A model generated the notes under the pieces. It was not told the DNA's origin. It ran no database searches and saw nothing but the letters and a program-made list of their open reading frames with translations. A stretch of DNA of 64,000 nt from Furcasterigmium furcatum (taxonomy: Eukaryota; Ascomycota; Sordariomycetes; Glomerellales; Plectosphaerellaceae). The DNA is taken from contig BCIA01000004.1 of assembly GCA_001599815.1 (NCBI GenBank), forward strand, positions 3,312,082 to 3,376,081, in the 5' to 3' direction. Shown here piece by piece: positions 45,945 through 57,491 of the stretch (position 1 is the stretch's first letter; each line of letters starts with the position of its first letter). The position numbers were made by a program, and so were the translations under genes.

Positions 45945-46655
45945 GACGGACGTCGCTTCGCGCCTCTCTGAGCCTACCTTTCTTCCCTGGTTGTCACGCG
46001 ACGGATGGACACTGTGGACTGGAACACTGGGAGATACTGGATGACGGAGGGACTTCTTTCTCAGGAGGACTCGGCTTGAGTTTCGGTGGATCTGTGTGGT
46101 CTGGTTCTTTTCTCTCTATCCCGGTTTGTGGGACGCGGCGGATGCTCATTGCTCTTTTCACAACGGTGGTTTCCTATCATGATACCTTTTGGCGCTTTCG
46201 TCTGCGTCCTTTCGTCTTTGGTTTGGACCAGTTGGCCTGGCGAGATGCCGGTCAACATGCTGGATGACTCTGCATAGCAGGGTCGTCAACAACAGGCAGG
46301 CTGGCGAGACATCTCGCCCATGAATTACATGAACTACACACACACTCCTGATTGAGAACTGCATTGTGATGTGCGTGAATTCAAGCTTTCGGCGCACAGA
46401 TGGGGCGCCGATGGATCCGTGGCCCTGAGTAAGACGTGCCCTCGTACGCATCCATGTATGGTGTCCCTCGCGGTTTGCCGAGAGCGCGAGCTCGCGTCGC
46501 GAGGTGCGGAGCTGCTTGAACGCTCCCAAATAGGACTCGGTGTAAGTCTAAGGGTTTGTATGTAGCCCCTGGAATCACTTTTTCATCGGCCATCGCCATA
46601 GTTGAAGAGCAGCATCCAAAGCGATAAGCTTCTGACCTCGTTACAGTTCGCCAGA
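45945..46655. other. Intergenic
   Basis: About 710 bases: 3' region of the nuclear protein and promoter of the second ALDH. No gene or repeat recognised. A TTACAG just before the ALDH ATG (46640-46645) could be an acceptor of an upstream non-coding or short first exon, but no coding exon is evident. Confidence 0.45.
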
Positions 46656-48246
46656 ATGGCCAGGGAGAGGGGTTTCTACAACATCATCAAGGGTGAATGC
46701 CGCCTGGCAGAGGAGCACGAACAGTGCATCGATCCGCGGACCGGAGAGAAGCTCTGGAAAGCACCTATTGCGTCTGCAGAAGACCTTGACGATGCCGTCA
46801 AATCGGCAAGGAAAGCGTTCAGGTCGTGGTCCAAGTCGACCATCGCGGATCGCACCGAGGTGCTTCGGGACATCTCCAAGATCTTCGTGGACCACAAGAG
46901 TGAGCTCCTCGAGATTATCGTCAAGGAGACGGGCAAGTCGGTACGGTCTTCCAACCCTTCCGTCGACTGAGCTCGCACGCTAACAAGCTCAGCGCCTGTT
47001 GTCCGAGATTGAAGTCGGCAGCTCGGCGACGCACGTCGCATACTACGGCGAGTCGATCTCGTCTGCATGCCGCCGTCGACTTGTAGCTGACCGACAACAG
47101 CACAGAACCACCTCTCCGACAAAGTGACCTTCGAAGACGCAGCCATCAAGATCATCGCCACCCACGCCCCCCTCGGCGTCGCCGCGGCCATTCTCCCCTG
47201 GAACTCCCCCCTCCTCCTCTCCGTGAACAAGATCGCCTTGGCCCTCATCACGGGCAACTGCGTCATCGTCAAGACCTCCCCGCTCGCGCCATACACGGTC
47301 CTCAGGTTCGTACAGCTGTGCCAGTCCTATCTCCCTCCGGGCGTGCTGCAGGCCGTCAACGGCGGCGCGGACCTTGGGGCGGCGATGACGGCGCACCCCG
47401 GTGTCGACCATATCAGCTTCACGGGGTCGACGGCCGCGGGGAAGAAGGTCATGGCGGCGTGCGCAGGGTCGCTGAAGAGGGTGACGCTTGAGCTGGGCGG
47501 GAACGATGCGGCCGTGGTGTGTGCGGACGTGGACATAGCGAAGGCAGCGTATAATGTCGCGGCCGGGTGTTTCTTCAACGCGGGGCAGATGTGTGTTGCT
47601 ACGAAGCGGGCGTATGTCCACGAGTCCATCTATGATCAGTTCATGGAGGCGTTTCTGGACGTGGTGCAGAAGCAGTTTGGAAGAGTGGACGATGTCTCTG
47701 CGCCGAGTGCCTTCGGGCCCATATCCAACAAGAGGCAGTATGGTATCGTCCAGGAGTTCATCGAGGATACAAAGGCCAAGGGATACAATATTGTCAGCGG
47801 GGGAGAGCCGGCGGCGTCTGACAGGCTATGGATCTCCCCGATCGTCGTGTCGAGGCCGCCGGAGGACTCCCTCCTGGTAACGGAAGTGCAGTTCGGTGAG
47901 TGCTACTGCTGCCCCTATTTCATTTCTGAAACATGACTCGGCTCACACTCCCATAGGACCGATCGTGCCCATCCTGTCATGGAGGGATGAGGCCGATGTC
48001 ATCCGCCGGGCAAACGCGACCAAGGCTGGCCTCTGCGCGGCGGTCTACAGTCGCGATCTGGCGCAGGCCGAGAGGATGGCTCGCTCGCTCGAGGCGGGCA
48101 CGGTTTGGATCAACATGACGGGACGGCCTCACCCGGCGGCGTTCATGGCAGGGCGCAAGGAGAGCGGCTTTGGCGGCGAGCTGGGGGTGCAGGGCCTGCT
48201 TTCGTATTGTCACACTCAGAGCCTGCACTTTGCAAAGGACGGCTGA
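46656..48246 (+). CDS. Aldehyde dehydrogenase, second copy
   Basis: Four exons 46656-46940, 46993-47047, 47101-47895, 47957-48246 give 474 residues. Glu244 (LELGGNDAA) and Cys278 (NAGQMCVATK) form the active site; PWNSPLLLSVNKIALALITGN and FTGSTAAGKKVM line the cofactor site. It belongs to a different ALDH subgroup from the 37.8-kb gene (NIIKGECRLAEEHEQCIDPRTGEKLW start). The second intron (47048-47100) only keeps the frame if its donor is GC (G|GCGAGT), which restores YYAQNHLSDKVTFED; branch CTGAC and acceptor CAACAG are normal. The start at 46656 gives a short N-terminus for an ALDH, so an upstream exon is possible. Two core genes separate it from the putative cluster, and its substrate is unknown. 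Confidence 0.88.
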
Positions 48247-48964
48247 AGCACGATAAGGGGTTCCCTGAGGACGGTCGGAGGGTGAAGATGCCTGCTGGCG
48301 TGTGCGGTGGAAGCAGCCGAGAAGGTGAAGCTTGTGGCTCTCGGAGCCGGCCGATGGGAGAAGAATTGGAGTAAAGTGGAGACGTTTCTGAGGCTGGCTG
48401 CCCCCACATTGCCCCGCGTTGAGTGCCGCAGACAAGCATCGCCAGCTGTGCGAATGGCATTCCGGCGATGGTGATTTGTCGATTTCCCCTGGCAACGCTG
48501 GAGCTTCGGGGGAGCTTCACTGATGGGGCAGGTCAGGTACTCGTACTGTCGGTTCTTCCGCTGAGTCTGGTCAGCTTCTACAAACATTTCTTCAACTGAA
48601 GGAAACTCGGATGCTGAACGCTTCCTTTCCCAAGAACACGCCGGCAACGGATCATCCGCCGAATCATCGCCCACAACGCAAGCACACGGCTCGATCTCCC
48701 CCCATCAGTCCCTCCCCGTGGTTGCATGCCCCCCTGTCCACTGGCACGTCGGCCTCCCTGATCCGCACTAGGATGACGCCGGCATCCATCATCTGTCTAT
48801 CGCCGCCACTGATAAGACACCGACCTTTTCCCCCTCCATCTCCCTCGACTGTCAGCTTCCGCATCTCTTCGCCTTTTGAATTGTTTCTTCTTCGATACCC
48901 CGTGCTTGGATCAGTGACGTTGGCCCTCTTTATCATCCTCTTGCTCTAGCGACGTCTACCCATC
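48247..48964. promoter_or_regulatory. Xanthine dehydrogenase promoter
   Basis: About 720 bases from the ALDH stop to the XDH ATG. It contains a perfect TCGG-N6-CCGA site and four HGATAR motifs: CGATAA 48251-48256, CGATAG (minus) 48797-48802, TGATAA 48810-48815 and TGATAA (minus) 48930-48935. The last 250 bases are C/T-rich. Confidence 0.6.
48341..48354. promoter_or_regulatory. UaY/PPR1-type site TCGG-N6-CCGA
   Basis: TCGG at 48341-48344 and CCGA at 48351-48354 are separated by AGCCGG. In Aspergillus nidulans this is the binding site of UaY, the Zn2Cys6 activator of purine catabolism induced by uric acid, whose targets include the xanthine dehydrogenase gene hxA. It lies 611 bp upstream of the XDH start. 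Confidence 0.6.
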
Positions 48965-51900
48965 ATGGCGCCTGGTGCCGTGTCCCCCGAGCGGGATGTT
49001 GGCCCCCTCAACGCCCTCACGACCACATTTGACGACACACTCCGCTTCTACCTCAATGGCACGAGGGTCGTTCTTGATGAGATCGACCCCGAGGTAACAT
49101 TATTAGAATACCTCCGGGGCATCGGCCTGACCGGAACAAAGCTGTACGTCCTCGCCCCTCCCACTTCGTACCGGCCTCGATCAGTATCATGTAGGAGTAG
49201 CTAACACCCCTTCAGCGGCTGTGGCGAGGGTGGCTGCGGCGCCTGCACGGTCGTCATTTCCCAGTTCAACCCGACCACGAAACAGATCTACCACGCGAGC
49301 GTCAATGCCTGCCTGGCCCCTCTCGCCAGTCTCGACGGCAAGCATGTCATCACCATCGAGGGCATCGGTAACACCAGGAACCCGCACCCTACCCAAGAGC
49401 GGATCGCCAAGGCAAACGGCAGCCAGTGCGGCTTCTGTACGCCGGGAATCGTCATGAGCCTGTACGCCCTGCTGCGCAATAACCAGGCCCCAAAGGACGA
49501 GGACATCGAGGAAGCCTTCGACGGCAACCTGTGCAGGTGTACCGGATACCGTCCCATCCTCGATGCCGCCAAGACCTTCACCACCACCGTAGAGGAAGCC
49601 CCATGTGTTCCCTGTGACAATGCCACAACGAATGGTGGCTCTGGGTGTTGCATGGAGAACGGGAATATCGACGGCGGCGGCTGCTGCATGAACAAGATGG
49701 AGCAGGACGACCAACCCATCAAGCGGTTCACGCCACCCGGATTCATCGAGTATAACCCAGACACCGAGCTCATCTTCCCGCCAGCGCTCAAGAAGCACGA
49801 CATGCGCCCTCTTGCCTTCGGAAACAAGAGGAAGAAGTGGTACAGGCCGGTCACGCTCGAGCAGCTGCTCGATATCAAGAGTGTCTACCCCACCGCGAAA
49901 ATCATCGGCGGCAGCACCGAGACACAGATCGAGATCAAGTTCAAGGCTCTGCAGTATCCCATCTCCGTCTACGTCGGCGACATTCCCGAGCTGAGGCAGT
50001 ACGAATTCAAGGAGGACCATCTGGAAATCGGTGGCAACGTCGTCCTGACCGACCTCGAGGACATCTGTCGTGAAGCTGTCAAGCACTACGGCTGGGAGAA
50101 GGGCCAGGTCTTCGAGGCCATTCACAAGCAGCTCAAGTACTTTGCTGGCCGCCAGATCCGCAATGTCGGTACGCCGGCTGGAAACCTCGTCACGGCGTCG
50201 CCCATCTCGGATCTCAACCCCGTGTTCTGGGCCGCCAATGCCGTGCTGGTCGCCAAGTCGCGAAGCAAGGAGACGGAAATTCCCATGTCGCAGTTCTTCA
50301 CCGGCTATCGACGAACGGCCCTGCCGCAGGACGCCGTCATCGCTTCCATCCGCATCCCTGCGACAAGGCCCGAGAAGGAGTACTTCCGCGCATACAAGCA
50401 GGCGAAGAGGAAGGACGACGACATTGCCATCGTGACGGCCTCCATGAGGATTCGGCTCGACGACGAGGGCATCGTGACCGAGTGCAACATCATCTATGGC
50501 GGTATGGCCGCCATGACGGTCGCCGCGAAGACCGCGATGGACTTCTTGGTGGGCAAGAAATTGGCGGAACTCGAGAACCTCGAGGGCGCCATGAGTGCCC
50601 TCGGCTCTGATTTCGACATCAAGTTCAGCGTTCCCGGAGGCATGGCATCCTACAGGAAAGCACTGGCATTCAGCTTCTTCTACCGCTTCTACCACGACGT
50701 TATCACCAACCTCGGAGGCCAACAAGAGCACCTTGACATCGAGGCCATCGATGAGATTGAGCGGAATATCTCAACCGGCTACGATGACAAGGAGGCCGCT
50801 TCGTCTTACGCGCAGAACATTGTTGGCAAGTCTAACAACCATGCTGCCGCCCTGAAGCAAGTGACCGGAGAAGCCCAGTATGTGGACGACATCCCAGCCA
50901 TGAAGAGCGAGCTGCACGGCTGCTTCGTTTTGTCGACCAAAGCACATGCCATCCTTAAGTCTGTCGACTTTTCTGCCGCGCTCGACATGCCGGGTGTGGT
51001 AGACTATGTCGACAAGAACGACGTGACCCCTGACCAGAACCGCTGGGGTGCCCCCAACTTCGATGAGGTCTTCTTCGCGGAGGACAAGGTGTTCACGGCT
51101 GGTCAGCCCATCGCCATGATCCTCGCCACATCCGCCCTCCGCGCTGCTGAGGCCGCACGCGCTGTCAAGGTCGAATATGAGGAGCTGGAGCCCGTTCTGT
51201 CGATCGAGGATGCCATCGAGAAGGAGAGCTTCCACAAGTACTACCGCGAAATCAAGAACGGGGACCCGGAAGAGGCCTTCAAGACCTGCGACCACGTTTT
51301 CTCCGGCATTGCCAGAATGGGTGGACAGGAACACTTCTATCTCGAGACGATGGCAGCATTCGTGGTGCCAAAGGACGATGGCGAGATAGAGATCTACGCA
51401 AGCACTCAGAACGCCAACGAAACACAGGCGTTTGCGGCTAGGGCGTGCGGCCTGAAGGCAAACAAGGTCAACGTACGAGTCAAGCGTCTCGGAGGTGGCT
51501 TTGGCGGCAAGGAGACACGATCGGTCCAACTAAGCACAGCGTTGGCCCTCGCGGCGAAGAAGACGAAGAAGCCGGTCCGATGCATGCTCACTCGCGAAGA
51601 GGACATGGTGACCTCGGGCCAGCGCCATCCCTTCCTGGGCAAGTGGAAGGTCGGCGTCAACAAGGACGGAAAGATCCAGGCCCTCGATCTCGACGTGTTC
51701 AACAATGCCGGCTGGACGTTTGATCTGAGCGCGGCCGTCTGCGAACGTGCCATGACGCACTCGGACGGCTGTTACAAGATCCCGCACGTCCACACGCGCG
51801 GCAGGCTGTGCAAGACCAATACCATGTCCAACACAGCCTTCCGCGGCTTCGGCGGTCCGCAGGGCATGTTCATCGCGGAGACGTACATGTCAGAGGTGGC

Positions 51901-53149
51901 CGACAGGCTAGGGATGCCGGTGGAGCAGTTCCGCGAGATCAACTTCTACAAGCCGCTGGAGACGACTCACTTCAACCAGGCCATCACGGACTGGCACGTG
52001 CCCCTGATGTACAAGCAGGTGCAGGAGGAGTCGAACTACGAGGTGCGGCGGGCGCTGGTGGGCGAGTTCAACAAGGGCAACAAGTGGCGGAAGCGCGGCC
52101 TGGCCCTCATCCCGACCAAGTTCGGCATCTCATTCACCGCCCTCTTCCTCAACCAGGCCGGCGCCCTGGTGCACATATACCACGATGGCTCCGTGCTCGT
52201 CGCACACGGTGGTACGGAGATGGGCCAGGGTCTGCACACCAAGATGACGCAAATCGCAGCACAGGCGCTGGACGTGCCGCTCGACAACGTCCACATCTCG
52301 GAGACGGCGACGAACACGGTGGCGAACGCCTCGCCAACGGCGGCGTCCGCGTCGTCGGACCTCAATGGCTACGCCATCTTCAATGCCTGTGCGCAGCTGA
52401 ACGAGCGGCTCGCGCCGTACAGGGAGAAGCTCGGGCCGGGCGCGTCGATGAAGGACATCGCGCACGCGGCCTACTTCGACCGCGTCAACCTGTCGGCGCA
52501 GGGCTTCTACAAGACGCCGGAGATCGGGTACGTCTGGGGCGAGAACACGGGCAAGATGTTCTTCTACTTCACGCAGGGCGTGACGGCGGCCGAGGTCGAG
52601 ATCGACTGCCTGACGGGGACGTGGACGTGCCTACGGGTGGACATCAAGATGGACGTGGGGCAGTCCATCAACCCGGCCATCGACTACGGGCAGATCCAGG
52701 GGGCGTTCGTGCAGGGCATGGGGCTCTTCACGATGGAGGAGAGCCTGTGGCTGCGCAACGGGCCGATGGCAGGCAACCTGTTCACGCGGGGGCCGGGGGC
52801 GTACAAGATCCCCGGGTTCAGGGACATTCCGCAGGAGTTCAACGTCAGCCTGCTCAAGGACGTGGAGTGGAAGGACCTGCGCACGATCCAGCGCAGCCGC
52901 GGCGTGGGCGAGCCGCCGCTCTTCATGGGCAGCGCGGTGTTCTTCGCGATCCGCGACGCGCTCGTCGCGGCGAGGAGGCAGTACGGCGTCGAGGCGACCG
53001 TGGGCGAGGATGCCAGGGGCGACGGGCTGCTGAGACTGGAGAGCCCTGCGACGCCGGAGAGGATTCGGCTGAGCTGCGAGGACCCGATCATGAGGGCTGC
53101 GAGGGTTGTGCCGAGGGAGGAGGAGAAGAGCTTCTTCGTGTCGATTTAG
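48965..53149 (+). CDS. hxA: Xanthine dehydrogenase (purine hydroxylase I)
   Basis: Exons 48965-49143 and 49216-53149 (72-nt intron) give 1,370 residues, the usual length. The 2Fe-2S domains are complete: Cys62, 67, 70 in GCGEGGCGAC and the second cluster in SQCGFCTPG with NLCRCTGYRP. The FAD domain follows (AKIIGGSTETQIEIKF, GRQIRNVGTPAGNL), then the molybdopterin part (GGQEHFYLETMAA, LGGGFGGKETRS, FRGFGGPQGMF, GGTEMGQGLHTKM) with the catalytic Glu in GVGEPPLFMGSAVF. It oxidises hypoxanthine to xanthine to uric acid with NAD+, in the cytosol, as a homodimer. A cysteine-rich, Gly/Asn-rich linker (about 190-217) joins the Fe-S and FAD domains. Third codon positions are almost all C or G. Regulation by UaY and a GATA factor is suggested by its promoter. 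Confidence 0.97.
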
Positions 53150-54016
53150 GGGGTTGGGTGACATGTAGCATTATTATGGATGGAAGGCTGAGATGTGACG
53201 AAAGAAATGATCACGAGAATATACTCGGCGCATTGAATTGCACACTGGACCGCGTGCCGTTGACATGTGAGAGTCGAAGAGGACTAAGTATTGTGATGTC
53301 ATGCCAGCCAGCAGCGATGGTCACCGTCAGGGACCGAGCCAGGGGGAAAAGAATGTCCACCAAGTGGAGTGGAGGAACAGAAGCCCGAATGAGTGGAAGT
53401 TGCGAAGCTCGGGTTGTGGATCCGAGGCTGCAGCTGATGAGCTGCTGGTTCACGCTCCCCAGCAAAAGGCAGGCGGCCCAAATGTGCTGACAATGACTCG
53501 GGGCGACCCCTCGGCTACTATCCCCGCATCCGCCCGAGTGGATGCCTCCTTCCTGCGCTGCTGCTAGCACCGGACGGGGTCGAGGGAAGGCACCATCGCG
53601 CCGGACCGGCATTGGGTTTGCTGTGAGCTGCCGGACTTTTCCCCTTTGACTTTGGCTTCCCTCCAAACCACCAACACACGACCCCCCGTCCTCCGAGCTA
53701 CTCACACAACCACAGCGTCGCGGACCGGCGGCGCATTGTTGACGATAGCTGCAAGCTCTTCCCAAAATCCTCCATCCCGGCCCAACATCCATACCCACTC
53801 ACTACGCGGGCACCCCACGAATCGAACCACCCTGCACTCGCGTGCGCACCACACGCAGCAGCCTCTTCCTGCACCAACCCGCCTCGCCGCACCCCCTCAA
53901 CCCGATCTCGAGACCCGACAGACACCGGACAGGACAAACTGCCAGATAGATACCCAAACGAGGCGTCGCCGCCGCCGCCGCGTACCACCCGAAGCTCGCC
54001 TCCCCCTCGAGACCCA
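53150..54016. other. Intergenic, ERT1 promoter and leader
   Basis: About 870 bases. From 53640 on the strand is C/A/T-rich, consistent with a long 5' leader. A plus-strand open frame over 53646-54248 overlaps the first ERT1 exon in another frame and has no recognisable content. Confidence 0.5.
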
Positions 54017-56226
54017 ATGGGAGGGGGCGACCCGAGCAATCCTGCCGCCATGGACAAGTCAAAACGGCCCTCCTCGGGCTCCAAGGACCAGCACAGGCCC
54101 TCGCCCCTGCAGCAAGCTGATCAGAAGCGCGACAAGGCGAGCGCGGATCACAAGAGCCCCAAGAAGCGGAGGAAGGTCAACCATGGTTCGTCGTCTCCCC
54201 CCTCGCCAACAGGCTGGCTTGTCCAGCTTCGCATGCCCGCCCCATTGATGTGCCGCGGCTGACCGTGTCGACCTCTCGCGTGCACAGCTTGTGTTTACTG
54301 CCGCCGATCTGTGAGTCGACCCGAGGCCTGTCGAGCTGCGCGCCCGCCAATGGACCCCGCGATGCGACAAGTCCAACCCCTGCGCCTGCGCTTCCAGAGT
54401 AGAGAGTAGTGGCTGACCGTAGATATTACCTCTCGTCGACAGCATATGACGTGTGACCTGGTGCGTAGCCAGCTGGCTGGCCCCCCTCTGCCCCCTAACC
54501 CCTGGGCAATGGCTTCAAGCCTCCCTCCGAGATCTACCTACTGACGCCGCCACCTGTGCTCTGCAGGAACGTCCGTGTACCCGATGTATCAAGCGCAACA
54601 TTGGCCACCTCTGCCATGACGAGCCGCGAGACCCCGATGCCAAGAAGGTCAAGAACCCGCAGGGCCTCGACGACGCCGACTCCCAGGCCCAGTCCCAGCC
54701 CCAGTCCGACATGGCGCGCTCCTCCGTCGACCAATCCTCCGTCTCCATGGGCCCTCCGCCGCCCTTTGACACCGCCGCCAGGCAGGGCGCGAAACCCTCG
54801 GCCTTTGGCGGAGGTGTCTTGGGCCAGGGGAACGCTCTGCAGCTCGTGTCACCCTCGCCCGTGTCCGGCATGCAGGGCAACGGACTGACCACCGCCGGCG
54901 GCGGCGGCGGCAACATGAACCAATGTACGTCTTGTGAAACCTCACCGCTCGATAAACACTGCGGCCCTGGTCCTGGTCTGCCCTACACGGGGCCACAATG
55001 GGCTCCCGCCGGAGGGGTTTTCCCAGCCCTTCCCGCCGGCAGCAGCAATAGTAGTCGGTCAGACGTGGTACTAACTAACTCGACTCTGCAGTTGCCGGAT
55101 TCTCTGATGCCTGGTTGACGGCGCAGAACCATTACCAAGACATGCAGAACTACGGTCAGAACTACATGATCGCGCCCGAGGTCACGCACGAGTTTAACCT
55201 GCTCCACGACTTCCTGCAGACGAGTCTGCTCGACGAGGGCGGCGAGGAGACCAACAACAATAACAACAACTCGGCCTTCAACCGCTCGAGTCGCGGTCAG
55301 AACGACATGCTACCCGGGTTCCCCGGCCCCGGGAGCAACTCGCTGCAGCAACAACTGCAGCAGGCACAGCAGGCGCAACAAGCCCAGCAGGAGCAGGCGT
55401 CGCAAACCGGCTCGATGCTCCCGCCGCCGAACCTCGAGCAGGGCAGGTCCATCACGCGTCCCGACAGCGTCTCGCAGGCGGACAAGGACAAGGCGCGGGA
55501 GTACTACCTCCAGGCAGCGGACCCGTCCCCCGTCGGCAACGACACCGCCGAGGAGCGGATGCAACGGGTGCTGAGGGCCAAGTATGACGCAGGCCTGTTG
55601 AAACCGTTCAACTACGTTAAAGGCTATGTTCGCCTCTTCAACTACCTCGAATCGCACATCGCCGCCAATTCCAAGCAGAAGATCATGCGAACCATCGAGC
55701 GCTTCCGGCCAAAGTTCCGCGAGAAGGCGCAGACGCTCACGGACATGGAGCTGGTGTACGTCGAGATGTGGTTCGAGAAGCAGCTCATGGAGTACGACCG
55801 CGTATTCGCGAGCATGGCCGTCCCGGCGTGCTGCTGGCGGCGTACGGGCGAGATCTTCCGCGGGAACAAGGAGATGGCCGAGCTGATCAACGTGCCGGTC
55901 GAGAACCTCCGGGACGGCAAGGTCTCTCTGCACGAGATCATGACGGAGGAGTCCCTCGTCAGGTACTGGGAGGAGTTCGGCACGATTGCGTTCGACCCAG
56001 CGCACGATACGTTGTTGACAGCGTGCACGCTCAAGAACCCGGACGACAAGTCGACGGATCCGGTCGTGAGGTGCTGCTTTTCGTTTATGATCAGGCGGGA
56101 CAACCACAAGATGTATGTCTCGATTCCCCGTCTATCTCTCCTGTGGCGACTTTGCTAACATGAACCCTCTGCAGACCAGCTCTCATCGTGGGCAACTTCC
56201 TGCCGACAGACATGGCAGATTCATAG
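54017..56226 (+). CDS. ERT1: Gluconeogenesis activator ERT1/AcuK (Zn2Cys6 + PAS)
   Basis: Six exons 54017-54185, 54288-54310, 54443-54460, 54567-54924, 55092-56112, 56175-56226 give 546 residues, phases consistent. The zinc cluster NHACVYCRRSHMTCD and RPCTRCIKRNIGHLCHDEPR (Cys58, 61, 68, 74, 77, 86) is the hallmark of the AcuK/ERT1 group and spans four exons, one of only 18 nt. A glutamine-rich region (LQQQLQQAQQAQQAQQ) precedes a PAS-like domain (YVEMWFEKQLMEYDRVFASM, PACCWRRTGEIFRGNKEM). The C-terminus IPALIVGNFLP is conserved. AcuK with AcuM activates gluconeogenic genes (PEP carboxykinase, fructose-1,6-bisphosphatase) on acetate or other C2 sources. An alternative start is at 54050. Confidence 0.93.
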
Positions 56227-57491
56227 CCAGCTCCCTAAGGGGGGTTCTCATATACAGTGCTTCAAGGCATCATTTACGGATACGGAAAAGTAAAAGGGAC
56301 GGGAAATGGGGCGTTGATGGGAATTGGATCGTTGGCGGCGAGACTCGGGGCATCTGCCGGGGGGTTGGTTGCATTCAGCCCGGTTGGGGCGGACTGCTGA
56401 ATCCTGCTCTGTTCCTTTTGAAAGCATTGCCTACGCAGCATAGGCATATTCTCTTCTCGAATACCAATGGCACGCTATCACTTGCCCTTTTGCGTCGTGG
56501 AAGACCGGGTGATTCGCCGGCACGGCGACGATGGGGTTTCCGTATGCGCCCGAGCCAAGATGCGGGCTGGTCCGGGACGACCCGACCTCGGTCGTGACTG
56601 AAGCATCTCGCTATGGCAACACCGAGGACTGTTTTGTTACTAATAAGCGAGGTTGTGTCCAACGTCTTACGTTCGGCAATTGGAGACATATGCATGGAGA
56701 GGGCCGGGGAAGAGAAAGATTGAGAGGAGGGCTGGCGAGAGAGAGAGAAGCAGATCCGGGGTAACGTCCAGGTATTCGGGTGCCCCTTGTTTTATGATCT
56801 CCGACTGCCCGCTAAGAACCGAATGACCGACTCTGTATGTTTGAATAAATGGACTGGGGGTTGGCCTGGGTCACATACATACACCACTATGCCCTCACAT
56901 CTGAAAACTGAGGTCTTGGATAGTCCGTTCATCTAGCTTTTGCAAGTGTCTATTGACTCCAGGTCCATCCACCAGATGCTGCGCCGTAGAGAGCACGGAG
57001 AGAGCACAGAACGAGAGCTGAGTTCGAAAGCATAACCACTCAGATTCATACTGAGCCCAGTGTTACGTTTCAAGTTATTTCTGGTTGTCATTGACGCAAG
57101 CATCGCCGCCCGTTACCCGGGCTTCGTTCGGGCTGAAGTGGTGAGCTCGGCAAGGTCGATTACTCAAGAATGGAACACATCATGATCACTCCTCAAGGGC
57201 TCCTCGCAATGCTTAGCCACGCCGATCTGGGGAATCTGCAATGGCTTGACTTAGCCTAAGCCATCAGCTTCTCTCTAAGCTGAACTCGTATACACCTCCT
57301 ACTCGGCATGTCAAATCCTACCCAGCCAGTATGCCAACCAAAACAGCAAAATCCGCAACGCCGACCCCCGTCCGTGTCGTATATGCAAGGCATCTGATCC
57401 AATGCCGCAAGCAATTCTGGCGCAGCAACGCGCTATGCTGTCAAACTCCAAGCAATGCTTCGCTAATGTGAGCGCAGGTCCCTGTCCCGTC
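56227..57491. other. Intergenic between converging genes
   Basis: About 1.27 kb between the convergent ERT1 and Ima1-like genes. No supported gene, tRNA or repeat; the strand is balanced in composition and frames are short. Confidence 0.55.

Noticed and set aside
49187..50731. 514-codon minus-strand frame
   Set aside because: Antisense shadow of xanthine dehydrogenase caused by C/G-biased third positions.
51808..53490. 560-codon plus-strand frame
   Set aside because: Overlaps XDH in another frame, Gly/Arg/Ala-rich without a domain; XDH is certain here.
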